Positions 1 to 10,102 of a stretch of 64,000 bases of DNA are shown in pieces. This DNA is from JAWVFM01 sp963771655 (GTDB lineage Bacteria; Actinomycetota; Thermoleophilia; Solirubrobacterales; 70-9): positions 1 through 64,000 of the forward strand of contig CAVYUG010000004.1 of NCBI GenBank assembly GCA_963771655.1, given 5' to 3'. A model generated the notes under the pieces. That model ran no database searches, had not been told where the DNA came from, and saw only the letters and a list, made by a program, of their open reading frames with translations. The position numbers were made by a program, and so were the translations under genes. The stretch's first letter is position 1; each line of letters begins with the position of its first letter.

Positions 1-219
1 GATAGATCCCGTCCGGGCACAGCCGCCTGGCCCTGGCGACGGGCATCGCAGAGCCGACGCCGAAGCGGCGAGCCTCGTACGAGGCGGTGGTGACCACGGC
101 GCGCGGCCCGTTCCAGGCGACGATCAGCGGCTGTCCGCGCAGCTCGGGCCGGCGCAGGAGCTCGAGGGCGACGTAGAATGCGTCGATGCGAGGTGGGCGA
201 TGACCCTTCTCGCGGGCAT
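1..219 (-). pseudogene. dinB: DNA polymerase IV (Y-family), N-terminal fragment, frameshifted
   Basis: Only the first ~70 codons lie in the window; the gene continues past base 1. Read on the minus strand from ATG at 219, it gives the opening of a Y-family polymerase: AFY at the first metal site, ELLRRPELRG, then TTASYEARRFGV and SAMP...ARRLCPD, all typical of DinB. Near base 189 one base is missing: CACCTCGCATCGAC is seen where His-Leu-Asp-Ile-Asp needs CACCTCGACATCGAC, so the start codon and the conserved part are in different frames. DinB is an error-prone translesion polymerase. It follows the glycoside hydrolase gene by 9 bases on the same strand. Family identity is fairly sure; the break is more likely a sequence error than true loss. 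Confidence 0.7.
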
Positions 220-228
220 CACCTGATC

Positions 229-1376
229 TTAAGACAGGCGCCGGCGGCGTTCGTCAGCGACGGCCCTCCGATACGAACGCCACGAGGGCTTCGCCCGCCC
301 CTTCGCGCTCGTGAGGCCGGCGCGCTGGCACCACCCACAGTTGCCGAACGGGTACAACGGCTCCTGCCAGTTGAACCAGGTGACCTTCCAGATCCGCAGG
401 TGGCGGCGCTGGCGGGCGAGCCTCTTGAAGGCCTTCGTGAGGATCTTCGCCTGCCCCTTCTTGCCCTCCTCGAAGCGGCCGCTCGAGGGCGGGCCCGAGC
501 CCCAGCCCACCTCCGAGACCCAGATCTTCGTGCGCCCGTCGTCCGCAGCGCGCATCGCCTTTCGCGCCCGCTTGATCTCGCGGATCATGTAGGAGACGCT
601 CGGCCCGTAGGGATGAAGGCTGACGAGGTCGAATGCCGACTTCACGCCCGGCTGCTGGTAGAGCTGCCTGAGGTACTGGACGCAGCCGTTCGCCTTCACC
701 TTGCACGGCAGCCCACCGATCGCGATCCGGGCACGACGGTCCACCGACTTGAGCGCGTCGTGCGAGATGCGCAACAAGCCCGCGTACAGGGGCACCGAAA
801 CTGTAGGCCAGAAGTAGGCCTTGAGGTTGGGCTCGTTCCAGACCTCCCACGTGTGGATCGGCAGCGGCTTGCCCCCCGGCTTTGCCTGGTGGTAGGGCCC
901 CTTCCAAAACGCTCCGCCCGGCCCGTAGCGGCGCGCCGCCGCCGCGAGAAGTTCGACCAGCCCTGGGCGCCGCGCTGGGTGCTGTTCGGAGGCTGCCGAT
1001 TCACCTGCGTCGGCGGGGTCGGCCGGGTTGACCGCCCACGCCGGCGACCCGTAGAGGACCGGGATCGGCTCGATCCTCCGGCTCGGGCGAGGTTGCGGAC
1101 CGTGGTATCGATCGGCGCCCAGTCGTAGGTGCCCTGGGTGGCCTCGACCGACGACCAGTCCATCCCGAAGAGCACCGACCCCACGTGCCCTGAGGCCATG
1201 CGCTTCGCGGTCGTGACCGTGACGCTCGGATAGAAGTTGAAGTTGACGCCGAAGAAGGAGCGCAGGTGCTTCCCGGCAGGCCCTGACGCCCCGCTCGATG
1301 CCGTGGTCGATGTAGCCGTCGCTGCAAGGGCGGCGACGATCGCCACCCAGGCCATCCTGGCCCGTACCCCTGTCAC
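229..1376 (-). pseudogene. Secreted clan-A-type glycoside hydrolase, one frameshift
   Basis: The N-terminal part (GTG at 1376) has a secretion signal (internal Met then WVAIVAALAATATS) and FGVNFNFYPS, like the first strand of a TIM-barrel hydrolase. Near 1074 the frame breaks: GCCGGAGGATCGAG lacks one base, and the match continues one frame over with IEPIPVLYGSPAWAV, then WEVWNEPN (typical acid/base Glu after Asn) and IWVSEVGWG (probable nucleophile Glu). With the break repaired the protein is about 382 aa, normal for GH5/GH39-like families. The substrate cannot be told. It lies 10 bases after ppk1 and 9 before dinB, so it is probably co-transcribed. Both catalytic motifs survive, which favours a sequencing error over a dead gene. 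Confidence 0.65.
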
Positions 1377-1386
1377 CCCATGAAGC

Positions 1387-3579
1387 TTAGACGGAGGCCG
1401 GATCGGCGGACGCGCGCGCCTGCGCCCGCTCGATCAGCTCGCGCTGGACGGCGCGCGGGGGGTCGCTGGGCTGGCGGCGCGTCCACCGACCGTCCTCGTC
1501 GAGGTCCCAGGCGTTCGTGTTGTCGGCCAGGCTGCGGTCGAGCACATCGATGAGCTCGTCGCGGCACTGCGGGTCGGTGACGGGGACCACCAGCTCGACC
1601 CGGTTGTAGAGGTTGCGCGGCATGAGGTCGGCCGAGCCGATGTAGATGTGCGGCTCCTCGCCCGGTCGCTCGAACGAGTAGATGCGCGAATGCTCGAGGT
1701 AGCGGCCGACCACGGAGACGACGCCGATGTTCTCCGACACGTCGGGGACGCCGGGACGCAGCGCGCAGATCCCGCGGACGTTGAGCTCGACGTGCACGCC
1801 GGCTCGGGAGGCCCGGTAGAGGGCGCGGATCGAGGGAGCGTCGAGCAGCGAGTTCATCTTCATCCTGATCCTCGCCGGGCGCTCGGGCGAGTGGGCGGCG
1901 ATCGTCTTCTCGATCTCCTCGAGGATGCCCGCTGGAGGTTGAACGGCGCGATCAGCGCCTTGCGGTAGCGGCGCGGGCGGGCGTAGCCCGTGAGGTAGTT
2001 GAACATCTCGGCGATGTCGGACCCGAGGTCCGGGTCGCACGTGAAGAGGCCGACGTCGGTGTAGATCCGGGCCGTCTTCGGGTTGTAGTTGCCGGTTCCG
2101 ATGTGCGCGTAATGGCGCACGCCGTCGCCCTCACGGCGCGCGACGAGCATGCACTTGACGTGCGTCTTGAGCGCCGGGATGCCGTAGACGACGTGAACGC
2201 CCGCCTCCTCGAGCTTCTTCGCCCAGCTGATGTTGGCGCGCTCGTCGAATCGCGCCTTGAGCTCGACGAGGCAGACGGCCTGCTTGCCGCGCTCGGCCGC
2301 CTCGATGAGGGCGGGAACGAGCGGCGAGTCAGCGCTCGTTCGGTACACGGTCTGCTTGATCGCGAGCACGTCCGGGTCGGCGACCGCCTGCTCCACGAAG
2401 CGCTCGACCGACGTGGCGAACGAGTCGTAGGGATGGTGGACGAGAACGTCGGACTCGCGCATGGCCGCGAAGATGTCGCCGGGCTGGTCCTCCTCGCCGC
2501 GAAGCCGCGGGTGGGTCACCGGCGCGAACGGCGGGTAGCGAGAGGTCGCCGAAACCGCCGATGCCGGCGATGTCCCAGAGGTCGGAGAGGTCGAGCGGGC
2601 TCGGTGCCGCGTACACCTGCCGCTCGGAGATCCGGAGCGCCTCCACGAGCTGGCCCCGGATGCGCGGGCTCATGGCGCTCTCCACCTCGAGGCGGACCAC
2701 CTCGCCGAAGCGGCGGCGGCGGAGCTCCTCCTCGACCGCCTCGAGCAGGTCGTCGGCCTCGTCGGAGACGTCGTAGTCGGTATCGCGCGTGACCCGGAAC
2801 AGGGCATGGTCGACGATCTCCATCCCCGGGAAGAGCGAGTCCAGGTTGGCGGCGATCAGGTCCTCGAGGGGAACGAACGGAGCTCCATCGCTCCCGAGAC
2901 GGACGAAACGACCGAGGAGCTCCTTCGGGACCTTGACGCGCGCGAGGACCTCGGTGCCCTGGTCGGGGTCCCGAACGATCACGGCCAGGCTCAGCGAGAG
3001 GTTGGATATGTACGGAAACGGGCGACCGAGCCCGATCACCAGCGGCGTCAGGGCCGGGAAGATGCGGGCCGCGTAGAGGCGCTCCATCTCGCGCCGCTCC
3101 TCCTCGGACGCGTCGGCCACCGAGATGAAGCGGATGCCGTGCTCGGCCAGCGACGGAACGAGCTCGCCCGAAAAGCAGCGCGCCATCCGGTCTCGCTGCG
3201 CCGCGACAACGTCGGCGATCGCGTCGATCTGCTCGTCGGCCGAAAGCCCGTCGGCGCCGCGCGCGTCGCGGCCGAGCTCGACCTGGTCGTGGAGGTTGGC
3301 GACGCGGACCATGAAGAACTCGTCCAGGTTCGACTCCCAGATCGCGCAGAACTTGATCCGCTCGAGCAGGGGCACCGAGGAGTCCTCCGCGAGCTGGAGC
3401 ACGCGGTCGTTGAAGTCGAGCCACGAGAGCTCGCGGTTGTAGTAGAGGGATGGGTCCTCGAGGTCGACGGAGGGCTCGCCGTCGTCGGCTCGCTCGGCCG
3501 CGGCCGGCGGCCGCGCGGTGGCGGCGATGCTTGCCTGGGTCTCGATCTGGGTTGGCTCCATCCTCTCCTCGGGAGCCAT
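1387..3579 (-). pseudogene. ppk1: Polyphosphate kinase 1, intact apart from two apparent frameshifts
   Basis: PPK1 reversibly makes long-chain polyphosphate from ATP. Start is ATG at 3579. The N-terminal domain shows YYNRELSWLDFNDRVL, as in the family. The middle part contains [35 protein letters not shown] and HIGTGNYN (the conserved His region, including the autophosphorylated His), and the C-terminal part has MKMNSL, ELNVRGICALRPG and SADLMPRNL. These lie in three frames: the shifts are near 2541 (GACCTCTCGCTACCC, one base too many) and near 1934 (CTCCAGCGGGC, one base missing). Repaired length is about 730 aa, normal for PPK1. It starts 18 bases after the PHP-glycosyltransferase gene. All catalytic motifs remain, so the gene is probably functional in the organism. 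Confidence 0.85.
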
Positions 3580-3597
3580 GCTAGAGCGCGCGGCCGC

Positions 3598-5901
3598 TCA
3601 GGCGGCGCGAAGCGCCGGGCCGGGTGCCGGCTTGCGGGCCCGGGCGCCGAGCGCGCGGTCATAGGCGGCGGCGAGCTGCCCGAGGCTCGCGTCCCAGCTC
3701 CGGCCCCGAACCGCCTCGCGCCCCGCTGCGCCAAGTCGCGCGCGCAGGAAGCGCGAGGCCGCGAGCTGCGCCAGCGCCGTCGCCAGCTCGCCCGCATCCG
3801 GCGCGCAGAGCCAACCGGTTCGCCGGTCCTGGATGAGCGTCGCCGGGCCACCCTCTCCGACCGCCACGACCGCCAGCCCGCTCGCCTGCGCCTCGGTGAC
3901 GACCTGACCGTAGGTGTCGGTCCGCGAGCAGAACAGGAACAGGTCGGCGCTCGCGTACGCGCGAGCGAGCGCCGGGCGATCGAGCCAGCCGAGGACCGTG
4001 ACCTTCTCGCCGAGCCGAGCCCGAAGCCACTGCTCCTCGGGCCCGCCGCCGGCGATGACGAGGTGCAGCCTCGGGTCGCGCTCGCGCGCGGCCTCGTAGG
4101 AGTCCGCGAGCAGGTCGATCCCCTTCTCGCGCGCGATCCGCCCGGCGTAGAGCACGGTGATCTCGCCCGGGAGGGAGCCTGCGTCGCGCTTCGCCGGGTC
4201 GAACATCTCGACGTCGACGCCTCGCACCCAGCGCGCGACGCGGTCAGCCGGCACCCCCAGCCCCTCCAGCGAGCGATCGGCCGAGGCGCTCGGCGACAGG
4301 ACGCGCCGCGCGCGTCCGTAGAGGCCCGAGAGCACCATCCGCATGGCGACCGCGAGGCGGGGATCGCCCCCGCGAAGCTCGGCATAGGCGTCGAGCGCGG
4401 TGTGGTGGCTCGCGACGAGTGCGGTCGCTGAGACGCCGGCCGCGAGGGCGGCGCCGATGCCGGCCGGCCCCGGCGCCGTGACGTGGATCAGGTCGTAGCG
4501 CCCATCGGCGAGCGTCTCCACGAGCTCGGGGATGCTCGGCACGCCGACCTCGAGGCCGGGGTAGAACGGGACCTCGGCCTCGAGCACCGCCGGCAGCCGT
4601 CGATCGACCCGGCAATCGGTTCCCACCACGTCGACGTCGTAGCCGGGCACCCCTTGCTCGCGGATGCGCTCGACGGTGTGCGTGACGCCGTGCATCGAGC
4701 CCGCGCCGTCGACGACCACCGCAATGCGAGGCAGCTCGGATTCGCGCCGCTCGAGCTTCGCTCGCTCGCGCGCGAGAAAGCTCGTTGCCGGCGCGTATGG
4801 AATCGCGGGCACGCACGCGTCGAGGAGGGCCGCACCGGCCGCGCCGTAGCCCTCGCCGCTGGCGAGCGCGTGTGACCCGGCCTCGGCCGCGGCGCGCAGC
4901 CGTATCTCGTGCGAGGCGCGAGCGCGGCGATAGAGGTCGGAGTGGCTGAAGTCGTCGGCCTGCATCGCGCGAACCAGCGCCGCCGGATCGGCCGCCGCCT
5001 CGGGATCGAGGCTCACCGACCGCACCCACGCCGCCAGCAGCGCACGGGCGTGCTCGGGCCCGATGCCCGCGGCCCCCTCGCCGCCCCGCTCCTCGCCGTC
5101 GGCCACGACCCTGCTCGCCAGCTCGAGGATCTTCACGGCGTCGAGCCCGTCGCCATCGGCCTCCTCGCTGCCTGCCAGGACGCGGGCACCGAGCGCGATC
5201 GCAGCGTGCGCCCACTTGGCGGCGCTCCCCTGCGCGCCCTTGGCCTCCGCCCGGCCCGCCCGCAGGTGATCGAGAAACTCTTCCGGCGTCGAAGCGGGCG
5301 GCGTTTCGGTCCAGGTCCGCCCGATGTCAACGCCGGCGTGGTCGTCCGAGCCGCCGATCCCGCACGCGCCGTTCGTCTCCGCGTAGACGGCCGCCGGTTG
5401 GTTCAGCTCCGGGGCGCGCGAGCCGTTTCGCACCTCCCAGACGCCGAAGAGCTCCGCGAGGCGCCGGCGGTGGCGCGGGCGAAGCGGCGCGGCGACCGCG
5501 AAGAATGGATGCGCGAGAGCGCAGGCGATGCCGCGCTCGGCGAGGTACTCCGCGCAGCTCTCGAGGTCGCCCGCGCGCGCCTGAAGCTCGGCGTGGTCCG
5601 CCGGCGTGATGCCGAAGCAGAGAACGTGGACCGCCTGCTCCTCACCGCGGAAGCGGGCGGTCAGCTCCTCCGAGACGAAGACGTCGGGCCGATCCGCGAT
5701 CTCGAGGCAGCCGTCGATCGTGTCGTGATCGGTGATGGTGACGAAGTCCATCCCGCGCGCCTTTGCGAGCTCGTAGACCTCCTCGGGCGGGGTCGCGCAT
5801 TCCGGAAGGTCGAGAGCCCGCTGGACGCCGAGCTTCGCGACGGCCGAGGCGGTCGAGTGACAGTGGAGGTCGGCCTTCGCAGTGGCCGGTGAGGGAATCA
5901 T
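3598..5901 (-). CDS. PHP metal-dependent phosphoesterase fused to GT4 glycosyltransferase
   Basis: A 767-aa fusion. Residues ~10-250 are a PHP domain with its metal-binding motifs DLHCHST, TDHDT, AHPFF and SDDH. Residues ~390-750 are a GT-B family 4 glycosyltransferase with the linker-following YAGRIAREKGIDLL, GGGPEE and the nucleotide-sugar site SRTDTYGQVVTEAQASG. Between them is an Ala-rich helical stretch without a known domain. PHP domains hydrolyse phosphate esters and GT4 enzymes transfer sugar from nucleotide-sugar donors; the fusion may make a glycolipid or glycoconjugate and remove a phosphate, but no substrate can be read from the sequence. It has no signal peptide. It lies 18 bases upstream of ppk1 and 111 after the M1 peptidase on the same strand. 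Confidence 0.85.
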   Translation of the reverse strand: MIPSPATAKADLHCHSTASAVAKLGVQRALDLPECATPPEEVYELAKARGMDFVTITDHDTIDGCLEIADRPDVFVSEELTARFRGEEQAVHVLCFGITPADHAELQARAGDLESCAEYLAERGIACALAHPFFAVAAPLRPRHRRRLAELFGVWEVRNGSRAPELNQPAAVYAETNGACGIGGSDDHAGVDIGRTWTETPPASTPEEFLDHLRAGRAEAKGAQGSAAKWAHAAIALGARVLAGSEEADGDGLDAVKILELASRVVADGEERGGEGAAGIGPEHARALLAAWVRSVSLDPEAAADPAALVRAMQADDFSHSDLYRRARASHEIRLRAAAEAGSHALASGEGYGAAGAALLDACVPAIPYAPATSFLARERAKLERRESELPRIAVVVDGAGSMHGVTHTVERIREQGVPGYDVDVVGTDCRVDRRLPAVLEAEVPFYPGLEVGVPSIPELVETLADGRYDLIHVTAPGPAGIGAALAAGVSATALVASHHTALDAYAELRGGDPRLAVAMRMVLSGLYGRARRVLSPSASADRSLEGLGVPADRVARWVRGVDVEMFDPAKRDAGSLPGEITVLYAGRIAREKGIDLLADSYEAARERDPRLHLVIAGGGPEEQWLRARLGEKVTVLGWLDRPALARAYASADLFLFCSRTDTYGQVVTEAQASGLAVVAVGEGGPATLIQDRRTGWLCAPDAGELATALAQLAASRFLRARLGAAGREAVRGRSWDASLGQLAAAYDRALGARARKPAPGPALRAA

Positions 5902-6012
5902 CGTCGTTCCCGTCCTTTCGCATCGATTTCACCCGGAAGGTTCGACGCGACCGCCCTTCACCACGTGAAGAACCTGCAAATGGACGGATACGGTCCTGTG
6001 AACGACCGGGCG

Positions 6013-7367
6013 CTACCAGGAGCCGCGATGCGGCTTGCCCGGGTGGTCGAGCCAGACGCGGAAGAGGCGACCGAGCTTGCGGTCGCTCACGGCCTCCGCG
6101 AGGTCGACGAACTGCCCGATCGTCGCGTTTCCGTAGCGATGGGCGGCGGTCCAGTCGCGGAGGGCGGTGTAGAAGTCGTGAGATCCGACGCGCTCGCGGA
6201 GCGCCTCGAGCGCCATCGCCCCCCGGAAGTAGACCGACGGCGCGAACAGGTGCTTCGGTCCGCCCACCCGGCCGGGCGGCGGGTCCCAGGCCGGATGGTC
6301 CTTCGCGGGTGTCGCGTAGGCCTGCCGGAAGTGGCGCCGAAGGCTCGGCCCGCCCTCGTGCGCCTGCCACATCCACTCGGCGAAGGTCGCGAAGCCCTCG
6401 TTGAGCCAGATGTCCCGCCAGCGCCGGAGGCTCACGGAGTCCCCGAACCACTGGTGGCCGAGCTCGTGGGCGACGAGGCCCGCCGTGGGGACCGAGGTGT
6501 AGAGCGGGCGCGTCTGCGTCTCGAGCGCGAAGCCGGCGCTCGAGGGATCGACGATGCCTCCGAGAGAGTCGAACGGATAGGGGCCGAACTTGCGCTCGAA
6601 GAAGCGCACGATCCGGCCCGTCTTGCGAACCTCGGGGGCGGAGCCCGCCGAGGGGTCGATCGCGGTCCATGACGGGACGCCGGCGGCGCGCGAACGGTCG
6701 AGCCGGAATCGCCCGATCGCCACCGTCGCGAGGTAGGTCGCCATCGGGCTCGGACTCGGTCCAGCGGAAGGTGCGGCGCCGGGGGTCGCCAACGACCGCC
6801 TTCAGCCGCCCGTTCGAGACGCCGACGAGCGGGCGAGGCACCGTGACGGCGATGTCGTAGCCGGCCTTGTCGGTCAGCGTGTCGTTGCACGGGAACCAGG
6901 TCGGAGCGCCCTGGGGCTCGGCGGCCACGGCCGCGCCGTCGTCGGTCGGAATCCAGCCCTCCTGCGAGCCGTCCGGGTCGGTGACCGGGCTCCGGCTTCC
7001 CCGCGTAGCGGACGACGACCCGAAACGGGAAGCCGGACGGGATCTGCGAGGGAGGCGTGACGATCAGCTCCTGGCCGGAGCGGCGCCATCGCGCCCGCTT
7101 GCCGCCAACGTCCACGCGCGCGACCCGCAGTCCGCGAAGGTCGAGGTGGAAGCGGCTCAGGTTCCGAGTCGCGGCCGCGGCGATCCTCGCGAACGCGTGG
7201 ATTCGACCCGAGCCCCGCGCGTAGCGCAGGCGAAGGTCGTAGTGGACGACCTGGTAGCCGCGGTTGCCCGCGTGCGGGAAGAAGGGGTCACCGGCCGCCG
7301 GCGCGAGCGAGAGCGCGAAGAGGGAGCCCGTGGCGAGAAGCGCCGTCGCCGCGGCGCGATGCCTCAC
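6013..7367 (-). pseudogene. Secreted M1-family zinc metallopeptidase, two apparent frameshifts
   Basis: Start is GTG at 7367, overlapping the stop of the CHAD gene (GTGA). The N-terminus is a signal peptide (ATALLATGSLFALSLAPAAG). The C-terminal part holds the M1 zinc site HELGHQWFGDSVS followed 18 residues on by NEGFATF, giving HExxH-x18-E. The frame changes twice, each fitting one extra base in a run of three: near 6989 (before PVTDPDGS) and near 6747 (SEP then MATYLAT). Repaired length is about 451 aa, so a short M1 peptidase lacking the large C-terminal helical domain. It probably trims peptides outside the cell. The intact zinc motif argues that the frameshifts are sequence errors. Confidence 0.75.
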
Positions 7368-8116
7368 GACTCGGCCGTCTGCGGCGGCGCCGGAGCGGCG
7401 GCAGGGCCTTGGCCGTTCCCGGTGTCCGCGGCCGCCCGCGCCTCCGCGAGCGCCGCGGCCGCGCGCTCGGCCCGTTCGGCGGCCTCGCGCTCGTCGCGCT
7501 CGGCCCGCTCGAGCTCGAGGCGCGCGCGCTCCGCGCGCTCGGCGGCCCGCCGGCGCTCTCGCTCTCGCGTCAACACCCGCTCGGCGGCACGCTCGAGCCG
7601 ATCCCAGACGCCCGAGCGCTCCTGCTCGGCCCAGAGCTCGCGGAAGCGGTCGTGAAGCGTGCCGCGTCGCGCCTCGACGTAGACCCCGAGGACCTCGAGG
7701 CCGCGATAGGAGGTGCGGTTCGGCGCGCGCGCCGCGAGCTCGGGCTCGAGGTCCGGCGCGTCGCCGGCCCGCGCGCGGACGGCCTCGGCGTCGGCCGCCC
7801 GCAGCCTCGCGACGTGGCGCTCGACCTGCGGCAGCATCACCTCGCAGTCGTTGAGCTCGCCGAGGACGTCCTGGAGGTCGCGCGCTCGGCGCCGAGCCTC
7901 CGCCGCGGGCCGGCCGAAGCACAGCTCCGTCGTCTCGAGGATGTACCGGACGCGCTTCGCGGCGATCCGCATGTCGTGCTGCGCCTTCGCCTCGGCGGGG
8001 TCGAGCGCGTCGGAGGCGAACGACCGCAGCTCGTCGAGGCGGACGAGCACGATGCGAGCGGCGTTCTCCGCCAGCGACGATGCGGGGTCGAGCTTCTTGA
8101 CCTTCTTGGCCTTCAC
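7364..8116 (-). CDS. CHAD domain protein, C-terminal half
   Basis: CHAD domains are helical, His/Arg/Lys-rich and bind polyphosphate granules. This 250-aa protein matches the second half of the domain: AQHDMRIAAKRVRYILETTEL is the conserved basic helix, followed by ARDLQDVLGELNDCEVM. The last ~80 residues are a highly charged Glu/Arg/Ala coiled coil (ERERRRAAERAERAR and similar) of unknown role. GTG at 8116 is preferred as start because it overlaps the upstream stop as GTGA and begins the conserved VKAKKVKKLDP; an upstream start is possible. The first half of the domain is encoded by the gene just upstream, so the two products presumably pair. Confidence 0.8.
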   Translation of the reverse strand: MKAKKVKKLDPASSLAENAARIVLVRLDELRSFASDALDPAEAKAQHDMRIAAKRVRYILETTELCFGRPAAEARRRARDLQDVLGELNDCEVMLPQVERHVARLRAADAEAVRARAGDAPDLEPELAARAPNRTSYRGLEVLGVYVEARRGTLHDRFRELWAEQERSGVWDRLERAAERVLTRERERRRAAERAERARLELERAERDEREAAERAERAAAALAEARAAADTGNGQGPAAAPAPPQTAES

Positions 8117-8595
8117 CCGGCGGCCTCCGCCCCGTCGACCAACTCCCGCAGGCGATCGGAGAGGCTGTCGAGCCACTCCTCGGTGACAAGCGCCGCGAGG
8201 GCCTCGTTCGCCTCGGCCTGCTGGCGCCGCTCGTCGGCGACCATGCTCGCGATCCCGGCGCGGTCGGCCGCCGGCATCCGGGCGGCGAAGTCCTCGAGCA
8301 TGGTGATCGAGACGTCGCGGTCGCGCCGCTCGCCCAGCGCGTCGGCGAGCTTCTTCGTGTCGTTCAGCGCCGACTTCCAGAGGCGCTTCGCGAAGCAGGG
8401 CTCGAAGATCTCGAGCGCCGCCCGGAGCCTGCGGCTGGCGACCCGCATGTCGTGCACGCGCTCGATGTCGTCGGTGTCGAGAACGCCGCCGGAGTGCTCG
8501 GCAAGCTCAGCGGCGCGAACGGCGACGATCCGCTGGGCGGCCTCAGCGTACGGCTGCGCCGCGTCCAGTCCCTCGATGGGCCGGGGTCTGGCCAT
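8113..8595 (-). CDS. CHAD domain protein, N-terminal half
   Basis: A 160-aa protein matching the first four-helix bundle of CHAD: RVHDMRVASRRLRAALEIFEP is the conserved basic helix and LGERRDRDVSI the following helix. It stops where the domain normally continues; the continuation is the next gene, whose GTG start overlaps this stop by 4 bases. The halves are therefore likely made in equal amounts by coupled translation. Start is ATG at 8595, 64 bases from the divergent CYTH gene; CHAD and CYTH domains commonly occur together, often in one protein. The link to polyphosphate comes from the family and from neighbouring ppk1 and ppx. Confidence 0.82.
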   Translation of the reverse strand: MARPRPIEGLDAAQPYAEAAQRIVAVRAAELAEHSGGVLDTDDIERVHDMRVASRRLRAALEIFEPCFAKRLWKSALNDTKKLADALGERRDRDVSITMLEDFAARMPAADRAGIASMVADERRQQAEANEALAALVTEEWLDSLSDRLRELVDGAEAAG

Positions 8596-8659
8596 CGCCC
8601 GTAGCGTAACCCGCGCCCGACCCTCAGGGCCTTGGTGCTAACTACGGGAAGATGCGACC

Positions 8660-9191
8660 GTGACCGCCGAAATCGAGCGTAAGTTCCGGATCGGCGATCC
8701 ACCGGCGTGGCTTGCCGAGCGACCGGCGGATGCCCTGCGACAGGGATACCTGCACGATGGGCGGCGACATCGAGATCCGGCTCCGGGAGGTCGGCGACCG
8801 GCAGGTGCTCACGGTCAAGCGCGGACACGGCGAGGTGCGCGACGAGGTCGAGGTGGAGATCTCACCGGAGCAGTTCGAAGCGCTCTGGCCCCTCACCGAC
8901 GGACAGAGGCTCTCGAAGCGGCGCCGGCGCGTGCCTTTGGACGAAGGGGACCTCGTGGCCGAGGTGGACACCTACGAGGAGGGACTCGAGGGACTCGTCG
9001 TCGCCGAGGTCGAGTTCGGGTCCGAGTCCGAGGCGGACGCGTTCGAGCCTCCGCCGTGGTTGGGGGCTGAGATCACGGGGGACCAGCGCTTTGCGAACCA
9101 GGAGCTGGCCCGGGATGGGCTCCCGGACGATGAGCCTACGCCGCGATCTTCGCCGGGGTCCCGTTCGATGCGCCGAGCAGATCGAGGATGA
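8660..9191 (+). pseudogene. CYTH-domain triphosphate tunnel protein, one apparent frameshift
   Basis: The N-terminus MTAEIERKF (GTG start at 8660) carries the ExExK signature of CYTH/triphosphate tunnel metalloenzymes, which hydrolyse inorganic triphosphate or related substrates. After QGYLHDGG the frame changes near 8760, where a run of three G appears one base too long. The rest continues as GDIEIRLREVGDRQVLTVKRG, with paired acidic and basic strand residues, ending in EVEFGSESEADAF. Repaired length is about 176 aa, typical of a single CYTH domain. Its 3' end overlaps the convergent ppx gene by 56 bases, and it is divergent from the CHAD pair. Probably functional in the organism. Confidence 0.75.
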
Positions 9192-10038
9192 TCCCCTCCC
9201 GCAGGCCGCCCTTGCCGATCTGAAGCGGCTGGCCCAGCAGCTCCGAGAGCTTCTCCAAGAGCAGCACGCCGGTCGGAAGGATTCGGACGCGGCGCGGGTC
9301 GAGCTCGAAGCGCTTGGCGACGTCGCCAACCGGATCGCCGCACAGCACGCGAATGCCGCGCTCGAGCGTCTCGTACTCGAGCACCGCGCCGACCAGCGTC
9401 CGCAACGACGTTGCGCTGCCGCCGACGGCGACGGCCTGGTCGGGCTTGTCGAGCTCGACACCCTTGAAGAAGTCGGCGATGTGGTCGCGCACCGCGCGGA
9501 TCTCGGACGGCGACGGCGGGTCGTTGTCGATGAAGTCGTCGGCGAGCGAGCCCGAGCCGATCTTGAAGGACTTCACCTCCCGGACACCCTCGACCACGGT
9601 CCCGAGCACAACCTCGGAGGAGCCGCCGCCGACGTCGACGACGCCGATCTCGCCCTCCACGGGGTGACCGAGCGTCTTCGTGGCGCCGATGAACGCGAGC
9701 CGGCCCTCGTCGTGGTCGCTCAGCACCTCCACCGCCATCCCACATTCGCGGGCGATGCGAGCGACCACCTCGTCGCGGTTCGTGGCCTCGCGGATGGCCG
9801 CCGTGGCGACGATCCGGATCGCCTCGGCGCCGAGCTCCTCGGCGAGGCGGACCTGCGTAGCGACGATGTCCGCGACCTCGGCGACCTTGTCGTCGTCGAT
9901 GGCCCCGTCATGCGTGGCCGCTCGCCCGATCTGGTTGTAGGCCCGCTGCTCCATCACCTTGCGGAGCTGGCCATCGTTCGGCTCGGCCACCAGGACGCGG
10001 GTGGTGTTGGAGCCGATGTCGATCGCCGCGCAGAGCAT
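9136..10038 (-). CDS. ppx: Exopolyphosphatase / Ppx-GppA phosphatase
   Basis: An ASKHA-fold phosphatase that removes terminal phosphate from polyphosphate (some members act on pppGpp). It shows DIGSNTTRVLV (phosphate loop 1), ATAAIREATN, the acidic HDEGRLAFIGA segment, VVDVGGGSSEVV (phosphate loop 2) and VGGSATSL. The chosen start is ATG at 10038 because the fold begins there (MLCAAIDIGSNT); an in-frame upstream extension to 10107 lacks similarity. About 300 aa, so the short form without a C-terminal HD domain, usual in actinobacteria. A three-unit TTCAC-type repeat lies 65 bases upstream, between this gene and the divergent isomerase gene. Confidence 0.9.
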   Translation of the reverse strand: MLCAAIDIGSNTTRVLVAEPNDGQLRKVMEQRAYNQIGRAATHDGAIDDDKVAEVADIVATQVRLAEELGAEAIRIVATAAIREATNRDEVVARIARECGMAVEVLSDHDEGRLAFIGATKTLGHPVEGEIGVVDVGGGSSEVVLGTVVEGVREVKSFKIGSGSLADDFIDNDPPSPSEIRAVRDHIADFFKGVELDKPDQAVAVGGSATSLRTLVGAVLEYETLERGIRVLCGDPVGDVAKRFELDPRRVRILPTGVLLLEKLSELLGQPLQIGKGGLREGIILDLLGASNGTPAKIAA

Positions 10039-10102
10039 CGTCCCGATCTTCCCAGACCTGGCGGATGAGGCCCGCCTGGCGCGTTCAATCGGTAACAGAG
10101 GC

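Noticed and set aside
2806..4431. 541-codon open frame opposite ppk1 and the PHP-GT4 gene
   Set aside because: It spans two real genes antisense, so it cannot be a coherent protein.
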